A stretch of 64,000 nt of DNA from Aliiroseovarius subalbicans (GTDB lineage: Bacteria; Pseudomonadota; Alphaproteobacteria; Rhodobacterales; Rhodobacteraceae): positions 434,001 to 498,000 of the forward strand of contig NZ_JALBYQ010000001.1 in the NCBI RefSeq assembly GCF_022678625.1, written 5' to 3'. Below the pieces are notes generated by a model. The model was not told the origin of the DNA. It was given only the letters and a program-made list of their open reading frames with translations, and ran no database searches. Positions 55,419-64,000 of the stretch are shown here, one piece after another (positions within the stretch are counted from its first letter, which is position 1; every line of letters begins with the position of its first letter). A program made the position numbers and the translations under genes.

Positions 55419-58106
55419 GTGTCGCAGACGGCGCTTTCACCGCGACCACTCACGCAAGTTGCGATCGACCTGTCACCCAAGGCGGGGTATCTGCTGGGCC
55501 TGGCCGGCCTGTTCGTGGCCGCGGCCTGGGTGATGCCTTTCCCCATCGTGGGACTCGCTTTGCTAATGGCCGGCCTGACGGTTCTGACGCTTGCCTTTCT
55601 GATCCGCTTGATCGCGCTGCGCCATACACAGGTTGAACTTGGACTGTTTCAGACCGTTTCGGAATTCGTAGAACACGACGCGGCGCCCAGTTTCACGACC
55701 GATGCCGATGGGCAGATCGGGTATCAGAACGCGGCCGCCATTGAACGGTTTGGCGGCAAGGATGGTGAAACATTGATTTCCGCGCTTGGCGACCTGTTCG
55801 CTTCGCCCGGTGCGGTGCTTTATCGGCTACAGAATAAAGCGCAGGCCAAGGGGGCTGCACGAGAAGACGTGGTTTTGCGCCGGGGTCACATGCGCCTGTC
55901 GGTGCACCAGGTCGGCGAAGGCGGCTTTCTGTGGCGGCTTGAGGACATGGGCGATCGCGGACCTGCGGGCCGCACTGGCGAAAACATCAGCCTGCCGATG
56001 ATGACGGTGTCGAAAACCGGCACCATCTTGTTCATGAACGAGGCGCTTCGCCGCCTCCTCGGCGGGCGTGAAACGACGCTGGACCGTGTTTTCACCGACC
56101 TTCCTGTGCGGGCCGGAGAGGTCATGCAGGTTGCAGGCAAAGATGGCCCGGTGCGCGCGATGATCAGTGAGATTGCCAGTTCGGCAGGACGGCGAGAGCT
56201 CTACCTGCTGCCCGAACCGACCGGAACAATCGTGAAACCGGGTGAATGGGGCGTTGTCGACGGCCTTCCCGTGCCACTTCTGAAGCTGAATGCAGACGGC
56301 CAGATCGTCATGGCCAACCGCCGCGCCCGCGCCTTGTTGGATGATGAGGATGCGGTGGGCTCGCTCCTGTCCGATCAGGTCGAGGGCCTGGGTCGTCCGG
56401 TGTCGGAATGGCTGCGCGAGGCCTACGCGGGGCGTTTGCTGGGCCGCTCTGAGGTCGTGCGCGCCACCAAACCGGAAGAAGAGGTGTTTCTGCAGATTTC
56501 ACTGGGTCAGGTGGTCGAGGAAGACGGTACTGCGCTGGTCGCCGTGTTGCACGACGCAACCGAGTTGAAGACACTAGAGGCCCAGTTCGTGCAAAGCCAG
56601 AAGATGCAGGCTATTGGTCAGCTGGCCGGCGGCGTGGCGCATGATTTCAATAATCTCCTGACCGCGATTTCGGGTCATTGCGACCTGCTTTTGTTGGGTC
56701 ACGACGAAAATGACCCGGAATATGCGGACTTGGCGCAAATCCATCAAAATGCCAATCGTGCGGCCTCTCTTGTCGCGCAACTTCTCGCGTTTTCGCGCAA
56801 ACAGACCCTGCGCCCGGAAAAGGTGGATCTTACGGATTCGCTCAGCGATCTGACCCACCTGCTGAACCGGCTGGTCGGGGAAAAGGTGCGCTTGGATCTC
56901 AGCCACGACACCGACCTTCTGCCGATCCGCGCGGACAAGCGACAGCTTGATCAGGTCTTGATGAACCTTGTGGTGAATGCGCGTGACGCGATGGTCGATG
57001 GCGGTGAGATTCGCATCGAAACTCGCAACGTGATCTTGGATCAGGGACTGAACCGCGACCGTGCGACAGTTCCGGCTGGCGAATATGTGACGGTTAAGGT
57101 CATTGACCAAGGCTGTGGCATCCCGGCTGACAAGGTCCAAAAGATCTTCGAACCATTCTTCACCACCAAGCGGGCCGGGCAGGGGACCGGACTGGGCTTG
57201 TCCATGGCATACGGCATCATCAAGCAGACCGGCGGATTCATTTTTGTCGATTCGATCCCCGGGACCGGCACGACCTTCACCCTTTATTTTCCCATATACA
57301 GCGCAAAAGAGGGCGACGAGACAAAAAACGCAGAGGACACAGCGACGCGTGAAACACCCGATGTCGTGGTGCTGGATCCGAGTGCGGAGGTCGAAGCGCT
57401 TCCAGATGTCTCAACCGTCGAGCCCGCATTTCCCACCAAGCCTGTTTTCGAAACGGCACGTGATGTCACGGCGTTGACTCCGATGGCCCAGCCCCCTTGT
57501 CCTGCGGTGACGGAGCCGGTGCAGGAAATGACTGCGGTCGATCTCGACCAACCAATGGACACAGGACCCGATTTTGAGCAAAACGCTGGAGCCCCGGCGG
57601 ATGAGCTGCTTGGCCCGGATCCCGAGACGGATTTGCTGGCGGCGGTGCAACAGGCGGCCGGTTCTGCTTTAGAAAGTTCGCCCGATCTTGGCGAGTCCCC
57701 CGAAGACGGCTTGCCGAAACCGACGCACATTCCAGCGACCGAAGGTGGTATCGTTCTTCTGGTGGAAGACGAGGCACCGGTTCGCGCATTCGCATCCCGG
57801 GCACTGCGTATGAGGGGTTATACGGTGTTAGAGGCAGAAAACGCCGAAGAGGCTTTGAAAACACTGGAAGATGCGAACTTGAACGTTGATGTCTTCGTTA
57901 CCGATGTGATCATGCCTGGCATGGACGGACCGACCTGGGTTGCTCAGGCATTGCAAGACCGTCCGGGCGTGCGCGTGGTCTTCGTCTCGGGCTATGCCGA
58001 GGACAGTGTCGCGGAACACCAAGCGCGCATTCCAAACTCGGTGTTCCTGCCCAAGCCGTTCTCACTGTCCGAACTGACCGACACGGTTCAACGTCAACTG
58101 CATTGA
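55419..58106 (+). CDS. cckA: Hybrid histidine kinase CckA
   Basis: 895 residues from the GTG at 55419 with CAGGGGA upstream; the ATG at 55401 is an alternative. Two N-terminal TM helices, PAS-like domains (FTTDADGQIGYQNAAAIERF; LLKLNADGQIVMANRRARALL), the kinase with AGGVAHDFNNLLTAISGHCDLL (His408), MNLVVNARDAM, GTGLGLSMAYGIIKQTGG and a C-terminal receiver with Asp829 (VFVTDVIMPGMDG). CckA phosphorylates ChpT and then CtrA in cell-cycle and motility control. About 150 poorly conserved acidic, proline-rich residues (about 627-776) separate kinase and receiver, longer than in the model CckA. A hairpin follows the stop. Confidence 0.93.
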   Translation: MSQTALSPRPLTQVAIDLSPKAGYLLGLAGLFVAAAWVMPFPIVGLALLMAGLTVLTLAFLIRLIALRHTQVELGLFQTVSEFVEHDAAPSFTTDADGQIGYQNAAAIERFGGKDGETLISALGDLFASPGAVLYRLQNKAQAKGAAREDVVLRRGHMRLSVHQVGEGGFLWRLEDMGDRGPAGRTGENISLPMMTVSKTGTILFMNEALRRLLGGRETTLDRVFTDLPVRAGEVMQVAGKDGPVRAMISEIASSAGRRELYLLPEPTGTIVKPGEWGVVDGLPVPLLKLNADGQIVMANRRARALLDDEDAVGSLLSDQVEGLGRPVSEWLREAYAGRLLGRSEVVRATKPEEEVFLQISLGQVVEEDGTALVAVLHDATELKTLEAQFVQSQKMQAIGQLAGGVAHDFNNLLTAISGHCDLLLLGHDENDPEYADLAQIHQNANRAASLVAQLLAFSRKQTLRPEKVDLTDSLSDLTHLLNRLVGEKVRLDLSHDTDLLPIRADKRQLDQVLMNLVVNARDAMVDGGEIRIETRNVILDQGLNRDRATVPAGEYVTVKVIDQGCGIPADKVQKIFEPFFTTKRAGQGTGLGLSMAYGIIKQTGGFIFVDSIPGTGTTFTLYFPIYSAKEGDETKNAEDTATRETPDVVVLDPSAEVEALPDVSTVEPAFPTKPVFETARDVTALTPMAQPPCPAVTEPVQEMTAVDLDQPMDTGPDFEQNAGAPADELLGPDPETDLLAAVQQAAGSALESSPDLGESPEDGLPKPTHIPATEGGIVLLVEDEAPVRAFASRALRMRGYTVLEAENAEEALKTLEDANLNVDVFVTDVIMPGMDGPTWVAQALQDRPGVRVVFVSGYAEDSVAEHQARIPNSVFLPKPFSLSELTDTVQRQLH

Positions 58107-58112
58107 GGTAAC

Positions 58113-58137
58113 ACGCTGTTTCAAAAGGAAACAGCGT
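58113..58137 (+). terminator. Hairpin after cckA, possible terminator
   Basis: ACGCTGTTTC pairs exactly with GAAACAGCGT around a 5-base loop, 6 bp beyond the cckA stop. There is no T-tract after it, so it may be an attenuator or 3' stabilising stem rather than a full terminator. Confidence 0.5.
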
Positions 58138-58261
58138 CCTAAAGCGCGACAGATTTAGTGTTTCATCCGAGTGTTAAGGAATTCGTTACCATTCCCGATC
58201 ATACCTGAAAGTATACGATTTTACTTGAAATGTTCTCTTTTTGGTCTCATAAGGCAATGAA

Positions 58262-58276
58262 GAACAAGAGGCGAAC
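58262..58276 (-). promoter_or_regulatory. LexA (SOS) box upstream of recA
   Basis: The sequence GAAC-AAGAGGC-GAAC reads GTTC-N7-GTTC on the other strand, the direct-repeat LexA site known from Rhodobacter and other alphaproteobacteria. It lies 50 bp upstream of the recA start and near a plausible sigma-70 promoter (TTGAAA at about 58225, CATAAG near 58250). Confidence 0.82.
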
Positions 58277-58326
58277 ACAGGCTAGCATTGCGGCGTCGCC
58301 GCGGCTGTGGAATAAGGGAAGAAACA

Positions 58327-59409
58327 ATGGCAATGGCGAAAATTCTGGACATGGATAAGAAGCGCGACGGCGACAAGCAAAAAGCTCTGGACTCGGCGCT
58401 GGCTCAGATTGAGCGGCAGTTTGGCAAGGGTTCGATCATGAAGCTCGGCGGAGACAATCCGATAGCCGAGATCGAAGCGACCTCAACCGGGTCGCTGGGT
58501 TTGGACATCGCTTTGGGAATTGGCGGCTTGCCCAAGGGGCGGGTTGTCGAGATTTACGGACCGGAAAGTTCGGGCAAGACGACGCTGACGCTGCACTGCG
58601 TGGCAGAGGAACAGAAAGCGGGCGGTGTCTGTGCCTTTGTTGATGCCGAACATGCGCTGGATCCCCAATATGCCCGCAAACTGGGCGTGGACCTGGACGA
58701 ACTGCTGATTTCGCAACCCGACACCGGTGAACAGGCACTGGAAATCGTCGACACACTGGTGCGGTCCGGGGCGGTGAACATGGTCGTGGTCGACTCGGTC
58801 GCGGCGCTGACGCCGAAATCCGAGTTGGAAGGCGACATGGGCGATTCAAGTGTGGGCGTCCAGGCCCGCCTGATGAGCCAGGCAATGCGCAAGCTGACCA
58901 GCTCGATCTCGCGGTCGAACTGCATGGTGATCTTCATCAACCAGATCCGGATGAAAATCGGCGTCATGTTCGGCAGCCCGGAAACCACCACCGGCGGCAA
59001 TGCGCTGAAATTCTACAGCTCTGTTCGCCTGGACATCCGCCGCATTGGTGCAATCAAGGATCGGGACGAGGTTGTCGGCAACGCGACCCGCGTTAAAGTC
59101 GTGAAGAACAAGGTCGCGCCGCCGTTCAAGCAGGTGGAATTCGACATCATGTATGGCGAGGGCATCTCAAAAATGGGCGAGCTTCTGGATCTGGGCGTCA
59201 AGGCTGGCGTGGTCGAGAAGTCAGGCGCTTGGTTCAGCTATGGCGACGAACGCATCGGCCAGGGGCGTGAAAACGCAAAAACCTACCTGCGTGAACACAA
59301 CCGTACGGCGCTGGAGATCGAGGACAAGATTCGCGCCGCCCACGGGTTGGATTTCGAAATGCCGCCGGGTGAAAAGAACGAGGATGATGACGGGCTGGTC
59401 GAAGCCTGA
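58327..59409 (+). CDS. recA: Recombinase RecA
   Basis: 360 residues from the ATG at 58327 (AGGGAAG upstream). The N-terminal helix [22 protein letters not shown], Walker [35 protein letters not shown], Walker [14 protein letters not shown]1 [18 protein letters not shown] and L2 [28 protein letters not shown] are intact. The tail is acidic ([13 protein letters not shown]). It performs strand exchange and induces SOS through LexA. It is preceded by an SOS box and followed by a strong terminator. Confidence 0.98.
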   Translation: MAMAKILDMDKKRDGDKQKALDSALAQIERQFGKGSIMKLGGDNPIAEIEATSTGSLGLDIALGIGGLPKGRVVEIYGPESSGKTTLTLHCVAEEQKAGGVCAFVDAEHALDPQYARKLGVDLDELLISQPDTGEQALEIVDTLVRSGAVNMVVVDSVAALTPKSELEGDMGDSSVGVQARLMSQAMRKLTSSISRSNCMVIFINQIRMKIGVMFGSPETTTGGNALKFYSSVRLDIRRIGAIKDRDEVVGNATRVKVVKNKVAPPFKQVEFDIMYGEGISKMGELLDLGVKAGVVEKSGAWFSYGDERIGQGRENAKTYLREHNRTALEIEDKIRAAHGLDFEMPPGEKNEDDDGLVEA

Positions 59410-59426
59410 TCCGAGCCTAATGATAC

Positions 59427-59457
59427 AAAAAGGCCGGGTGTGACCCCGGCCTTTTTT
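59427..59457 (+). terminator. Terminator of recA
   Basis: AAAAGGCCGGG pairs with CCCGGCCTTTT around a short loop (TGTGAC), followed by TTTTTTATT. It begins 18 bp after the recA stop. Confidence 0.92.
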
Positions 59458-59535
59458 ATTGCCCGTGTTCGCACTGTGGACAGCCCCGCGGCCCCCCTGT
59501 AAACCAAGGCGAACGCCCTTGAGAGACAGACGAAC

Positions 59536-62187
59536 ATGGCCAGCCTGAACGATATCCGCTCAACCTTCCTGAATTATTTTGCCCAGAACGGCCATGAGGT
59601 GGTGGACAGTTCCCCGCTTGTGCCGCGCAACGACCCGACCTTGATGTTCGTCAACTCGGGCATGGTGCAATTCAAGAACCTGTTCACCGGGGTTGAAAAG
59701 CGGGACTACAGCCGCGCGACCACGGCGCAGAAATGCGTGCGTGCCGGGGGCAAGCACAACGATTTGGACAATGTCGGGTATACCGCGCGCCACCATACGT
59801 TCTTTGAAATGCTGGGGAATTTCAGCTTTGGCGACTATTTCAAGACCGAAGCGATCCCGTTTGCGTGGGATCTGATCACCAAGGAATTCGGCATCAATCC
59901 CGAGCGGCTTTTGACCACGGTTTACCACACCGATGACGAAGCGTTCGAGATCTGGAAGAAAGTTGGCGTGCCGGAGGACCGGATCATCCGGATCGCGACC
60001 CACGACAATTTCTGGCAGATGGGGCCGACCGGCCCCTGCGGCCCCTGCACCGAGATCTTTTATGATCACGGCGACCACATTTGGGGTGGCCCTCCGGGCA
60101 GCCCTGAGGAAGATGGCGACCGGTTCATTGAGATCTGGAACATCGTGTTCATGCAGAATGAACAATTCGAGGACGGGTCGATGGTCGAACTGGACATGCA
60201 GTCGATCGACACCGGCATGGGGTTGGAGCGGATTGGCGCGCTGATGCAGGGCAGCCATGACAATTACGACACCGACTTGTTCAAAGCGCTTATCGAAGCA
60301 TCGGCAAGCGCGACGTCGACCGATCCGTTTGGGGACAAGAACGTGCACCACCGGGTGATTGCGGATCACTTGCGGTCGACCTCGTTTCTGATGGCGGACG
60401 GGGTGATGCCGTCGAACGAGGGCCGTGGTTATGTGCTGCGCCGGATCATGCGCCGAGCGATGCGACATGCGCATCTGTTGGGCGCGCAGGACCCGGTAAT
60501 GCACCGCCTGGTGCCGTCGTTGGTGAACCAGATGGGCCAAGCTTATCCCGAGCTGGGCCGGGCGCAATCGATGATCGAGGAAACGCTTTTGACCGAGGAA
60601 ACACGGTTCAAAGCAACGTTGGATCGCGGGCTGAAGCTTTTGGATGATGAGCTTTCGGGCCTTCCCGATGGCGCCGATTTGCCCGGGGGTGCGGCGTTCA
60701 AACTATATGACACCTTCGGCTTTCCGCTGGACCTGACGCAGGATGCGTTACGCGAAAAGGGGCGCGGCGTGGACACCGACGGGTTCGACGTGGCGATGGA
60801 GGAACAGAAGGCCAAGGCGCGGGCCGCATGGGCCGGGTCGGGCGAACAGGCGGACGCGACGCTGTGGTTCGATTTGGCCGAGGAACATGGCGTGACCGAG
60901 TTCCTGGGCTATGACACCGAACACGCCGAAGGCCAGGTGTTGGCCGTGGTTAAAGGCGGCGACGCGGTCGACACGGCTGCAAAGGGCGACGAAGTTCAGA
61001 TTGTTGTGAACCAGACGCCGTTTTATGCCGAAAGCGGTGGTCAAGTGGGCGATGCGGGCCTGATCCGCACTGAAACCGGCACCGCGCGGGTCACGGACAC
61101 CAAGAAGGTCGCGGATGTGTTCATTCACTTCGCGACGCTGGACGACGGCGAAATTGCCAAGGGGCAGGGGGCCGAATTGTCTGTCGATCACCTACGCCGT
61201 GGGGCGATCCGCGCGAACCACTCGGCCACGCACCTGTTGCACGAGGCGCTGCGCGCCGAACTGGGCGATCATGTCGCGCAGCGCGGCAGTTTGAACGCGC
61301 CGGATCGGCTGCGGTTCGATTTCAGCCACAACAAAGGGCTGAGCGCGCAGGAGCTGGCGAACGTGGCGTTGGAGGTGAACGCCTATATCCGCCAGAACAC
61401 TGCGGTGGAAACCCGGATCATGACGCCGGATGACGCGCGGGCGCTGGGGGCGCAGGCGCTTTTTGGTGAAAAGTACGGCGACGAAGTGCGTGTGGTCTCG
61501 ATGGGCCATGCGGCGACTGGCAAGGGCACCGGGGGCGAGACATATTCGATCGAACTGTGTGGCGGCACCCATGTGAAACAGACCGGCGACATCGGGTTGT
61601 GCGTGATCCTGGGCGACAGCGCCTCCAGCGCGGGCGTGCGCCGGATCGAGGCGCTGACCGGCAAGGCGGCCTTTGCCTATCTCGAGGACGAAACCAAACG
61701 GGTGGCGGAATTGGCCACAGTGCTTAAGGCGCAGCCGAGCGAGCTGGTCGACCGGGTGAAAGGGCTGCTGGATGAACGCAAGGCGTTGACGGCCGAGGTG
61801 GCGCAGTTGCGCCGAGACCTGGCCATGTCCGGTGGCGCGCAGGAAACGGAATCTGCCAAGGAAATCAACGGCGTATCCTTTGCCGCGCATGTTCTGTCCG
61901 GCGTATCCGGGCGCGACTTGCCGCCGCTGGTGGACGAGCACAAGGTGCAGCTGGGATCGGGCGCGGTGCTGTTGATCGCGGATGTCGACGGCAAGGCGGC
62001 GGTGGCCGCTGGTGTGACCGAGGACCTGACGGACAAGCTGTCGGCGGTTGATCTTGTGCGGGCGGCGGTGGCCGAACTGGGTGGCAAGGGCGGCGGTGGC
62101 CGGCCTGATATGGCCCAGGGTGGCGGAAAAGATGCCAGCAATGCTGACGCAGCCATCACGGCGGCCGAAGCCGTCATCGGAGGATAA
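59536..62187 (+). CDS. alaS: Alanyl-tRNA synthetase
   Basis: 883 residues, normal length. A class II catalytic domain opens with [38 protein letters not shown], then [32 protein letters not shown] and [13 protein letters not shown]. The editing domain has [13 protein letters not shown] (HxxxH) and [13 protein letters not shown], the C-Ala domain follows a coiled segment ([10 protein letters not shown]) and ends with the glycine-rich [16 protein letters not shown]. It is followed closely by the DUF1330 gene. Confidence 0.98.
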   Translation: MASLNDIRSTFLNYFAQNGHEVVDSSPLVPRNDPTLMFVNSGMVQFKNLFTGVEKRDYSRATTAQKCVRAGGKHNDLDNVGYTARHHTFFEMLGNFSFGDYFKTEAIPFAWDLITKEFGINPERLLTTVYHTDDEAFEIWKKVGVPEDRIIRIATHDNFWQMGPTGPCGPCTEIFYDHGDHIWGGPPGSPEEDGDRFIEIWNIVFMQNEQFEDGSMVELDMQSIDTGMGLERIGALMQGSHDNYDTDLFKALIEASASATSTDPFGDKNVHHRVIADHLRSTSFLMADGVMPSNEGRGYVLRRIMRRAMRHAHLLGAQDPVMHRLVPSLVNQMGQAYPELGRAQSMIEETLLTEETRFKATLDRGLKLLDDELSGLPDGADLPGGAAFKLYDTFGFPLDLTQDALREKGRGVDTDGFDVAMEEQKAKARAAWAGSGEQADATLWFDLAEEHGVTEFLGYDTEHAEGQVLAVVKGGDAVDTAAKGDEVQIVVNQTPFYAESGGQVGDAGLIRTETGTARVTDTKKVADVFIHFATLDDGEIAKGQGAELSVDHLRRGAIRANHSATHLLHEALRAELGDHVAQRGSLNAPDRLRFDFSHNKGLSAQELANVALEVNAYIRQNTAVETRIMTPDDARALGAQALFGEKYGDEVRVVSMGHAATGKGTGGETYSIELCGGTHVKQTGDIGLCVILGDSASSAGVRRIEALTGKAAFAYLEDETKRVAELATVLKAQPSELVDRVKGLLDERKALTAEVAQLRRDLAMSGGAQETESAKEINGVSFAAHVLSGVSGRDLPPLVDEHKVQLGSGAVLLIADVDGKAAVAAGVTEDLTDKLSAVDLVRAAVAELGGKGGGGRPDMAQGGGKDASNADAAITAAEAVIGG

Positions 62188-62188
62188 A

Positions 62189-62476
62189 ATGCCAGCCCTT
62201 TGGATCGCCCATGTGACTGTCACGGATGAAGACGCCTATGGTAAATACGCGGCCCTTGCCGGGCCTGCGATTGCCAAACACGGCGGGCATTTCATTGCCC
62301 GCGCCGGGCGCTATGTGCAGCTTGAGGGCAAGGATCGCCCGCGCAATGTGGTGGCGAAATTCCCATCCGTTGAGGCCGCCGAGGCCTGTTACCACAGTTC
62401 GGAATACCAGGAAGCCTTGAGCCACGCGCGCGGCGCGAGCGAGCGGGAGCTTTTGGTCGTCGAGACAACGGAATAA
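62189..62476 (+). CDS. DUF1330 protein
   Basis: 95 residues from the ATG at 62189, with GGAGG within the alaS end. It is a dimeric alpha/beta ferredoxin-like fold: MPALWIAHVTVTDEDAYGKYAALAGPAIAKHGG, FIARAGRYVQLEGKDRPRNVVAKFPSVEAAEACYHSSEYQEA. Function is not established. It is co-transcribed with alaS and ends at a strong hairpin. Confidence 0.9.
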   Translation: MPALWIAHVTVTDEDAYGKYAALAGPAIAKHGGHFIARAGRYVQLEGKDRPRNVVAKFPSVEAAEACYHSSEYQEALSHARGASERELLVVETTE

Positions 62477-62477
62477 G

Positions 62478-62507
62478 AAAAAACCCCGGCCTTGCAGCCG
62501 GGGTTTT
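62478..62507. terminator. Bidirectional terminator between DUF1330 and typA
   Basis: AAAACCCCGGC pairs with GCCGGGGTTTT around CTTGCA, with A-runs and T-runs on both sides, so it can end transcripts from either direction. Both flanking genes converge on it. Confidence 0.88.
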
Positions 62508-62534
62508 CGTTTCAAGTCAGAGGTTTGTCGGGTC

Positions 62535-64000
62535 TTATTGATCCGAGGAACGGGCCTGCCGCTTGCGCTCATGCGGGTCCAGAAAACGCTTGCGCAGACG
62601 GATTGAATTCGGCGTCACTTCGACCAGTTCATCATTGTCGATATAGGCGATCGCCTCTTCCAGCGACAGCGTGATCGGCGTGGTCAGGCGCACCGCCTCG
62701 TCAGTGCCCGAGGCGCGCACGTTGGTCAGCTTCTTGCCTTTCAGCGGGTTCACTTCCAGGTCGTTTTCACGGCTGTGTTCGCCGATGATCATGCCCTGAT
62801 ACACGTCGACTTGGGCGCCAATGAACATGCGGCCGCGATCTTCCAGGTTCCACAGGGCGAAGGCGACCGACTGGCCGTTTTCCATCGAGATCAGCACGCC
62901 CGCGCGACGGCCCGGAATGGCGCCTTTGTGCGGCGCCCAGCCGTGGAACACGCGGTTCAGAACACCAGTGCCGCGCGTGTCGGTCAGAAACTCCCCGTGA
63001 TAGCCGATCAGCCCGCGCGACGGCACGTGGGCGATGATGCGGGTCTTGCCCGCACCGGCCGGTTTCATCTCGGTCATCTCACCCTTGCGGGTGCCGGTGA
63101 TCTTTTCGATCACAGCGCCGGAATATTCGTCATCGACGTCGATGGTGACTTCCTCGATCGGCTCCATCGTGACGCCGTCTTCTTCGCGCATGATCACCTG
63201 CGGGCGCGAGATCGAAAGTTCGAACCCCTCGCGGCGCATGTTTTCGATCAGAACGCCCATCTGAAGTTCGCCGCGGCCTGACACTTCGAAGGCCTCGCCG
63301 CCCGGCGTGTCGGCAATCTTGATGGCGACGTTGGATTCGGCTTCTTTCATCAGCCGTTCACGGATCACGCGCGACTGCACCTTCTTGCCGTCACGGCCCG
63401 CCAGCGGGCTGTCGTTGATGCCGAAGGTCACGGTGATGGTGGGAGGGTCGATCGGTTGGGCGTCCAGCGGTTCCTCGACCGCCAGGGCGCAGATCGTGTC
63501 GGCCACGGTGGCCTTGGTCATACCGGCCAGAGACACGATGTCGCCCGCAATGGCTTCGTCGATGTCCTGCTGGGCCAGACCGCGGAAGGCCTGGATGCGG
63601 GTGACACGGAATTGTTCGATCTTCTGGCCAACGCGCGACAGCGCCTGCACGGTGGCACCAACCTTAAGGCGGCCGGTCTCGACGCGGCCCGTCAACAAAC
63701 GACCAACGAAGGGGTCAGATCCCAGCGTGGTGGCCAGCATGCTGAAGTCTTCGTCCTGATGCGCCAGCTGGCGCGGGGCAGGGACGTGGTTCACGATCAG
63801 GTTGAACAGCGCGTGCAAATCCTTGCGCGGCCCGTCCAGGTCCGCATCAGCCCAGCCTGAGCGGCCCGAGGCATACATGTGCGGGAAATCCAGCTGGTCG
63901 TCATCGGCGCCCAGGTTCGCGAACAGGTCGAAACACTCGTCCAGCGCGCGGTCGGGTTCGGCGTCGGGCTTGTCGACCTTGTTCAGCACGACGATCGGAC
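62535..64000 (-). CDS. typA: GTPase TypA/BipA, C-terminal part (runs off right edge)
   Basis: About 488 codons are present; a full protein is about 600 residues, so roughly the first 120 are outside. The window starts in the G4 motif VVLNKVDKPDAEPDRAL. Domain II follows (DPFVGRLLTGRVETGRL), then domains III and V (GRGELQMGVLIENMRREGFELSISRPQVI; VPSRGLIGYHGEFLTDTRGTGVLNRVF) and the C-terminal domain with GMIIGEHSRENDLEVNPLKGKKLTNVRASGTDEAVRL. It is a ribosome-associated translational GTPase linked to stress and 50S assembly. Confidence 0.96.
   Translation of the reverse strand, partial: PIVVLNKVDKPDAEPDRALDECFDLFANLGADDDQLDFPHMYASGRSGWADADLDGPRKDLHALFNLIVNHVPAPRQLAHQDEDFSMLATTLGSDPFVGRLLTGRVETGRLKVGATVQALSRVGQKIEQFRVTRIQAFRGLAQQDIDEAIAGDIVSLAGMTKATVADTICALAVEEPLDAQPIDPPTITVTFGINDSPLAGRDGKKVQSRVIRERLMKEAESNVAIKIADTPGGEAFEVSGRGELQMGVLIENMRREGFELSISRPQVIMREEDGVTMEPIEEVTIDVDDEYSGAVIEKITGTRKGEMTEMKPAGAGKTRIIAHVPSRGLIGYHGEFLTDTRGTGVLNRVFHGWAPHKGAIPGRRAGVLISMENGQSVAFALWNLEDRGRMFIGAQVDVYQGMIIGEHSRENDLEVNPLKGKKLTNVRASGTDEAVRLTTPITLSLEEAIAYIDNDELVEVTPNSIRLRKRFLDPHERKRQARSSDQ

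Overview
The window reads as chromosomal DNA of an alphaproteobacterium of the order Rhodobacterales (Roseobacter/Paracoccaceae type). The basis is high-GC coding DNA, a CckA homologue, a DUF1476 ATPase-inhibitor gene, an Entner-Doudoroff edd-eda pair, parts of a split cobalamin-dependent methionine synthase, and a direct-repeat LexA box (GTTC-N7-GTTC) upstream of recA. No species can be named from the sequence alone.

Layout. Positions 1-4410 are visibly AT-richer and look accessory: a truncated polysaccharide flippase, a GT-C-type membrane glycosyltransferase, an IS3-family element, and the 5' stump of a trypsin-like protease gene cut by that element. This block stops at the 3' end of a tRNA-Asn gene, a classic island boundary. 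From 4.5 kb on, the window is compact core genome with short gaps, many 4-bp start/stop overlaps and few mobile features.

4.5-16 kb: MBL hydrolase, EnvZ-type kinase, MaoC protein, copper P1B-ATPase, tRNA(CAT), two tandem paralogous micro-membrane proteins, sterol-desaturase-like protein, purM-purN, RNase D, a lipoprotein and SufE. 15.5-19.4 kb: DUF1638, a small membrane protein, a corrinoid-binding protein and a homocysteine S-methyltransferase (split MetH parts) around a PA0069-type radical SAM gene. 19.4-34 kb: MprF-like protein, DUF1476, purC-purS-purQ, a DctB/DctD-like pair with a degenerate regulator, HpcH/HpaI aldolase, TDT transporter, YjbR, and a tight run cysS - small ORF - cimA - methyltransferase - phytoene-synthase-like gene. 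34-36.5 kb: eda/edd behind a palindromic operator.

36.6-52.5 kb: lipoprotein, rRNA methyltransferase with PIN protein, M48 protease, DedA, an M24-fold protein without the usual metal ligands, VWA protein (partner of the MoxR ATPase at 48 kb), DUF2927, GNAT, fatty-acid desaturase, periplasmic binding protein, DksA-like protein, FAD monooxygenase, PEP-mutase-like enzyme and aminotransferase. 52.6-64 kb: guaB, RsmB-type methyltransferase, cckA, recA, alaS, DUF1330 and the 3' part of typA running off the right edge.

The most unusual features are (i) a 28-codon ORF joining cysS to cimA by ATGA overlaps at both ends and containing two long perfect palindromes, (ii) a DctD-like regulator without the sigma-54 contact motif, (iii) the dispersed split methionine synthase, (iv) a nested palindromic element at 42.2 kb, and (v) the tandem micro-membrane proteins ending in DVVMDF. 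I found no CRISPR array, prophage or defence locus.
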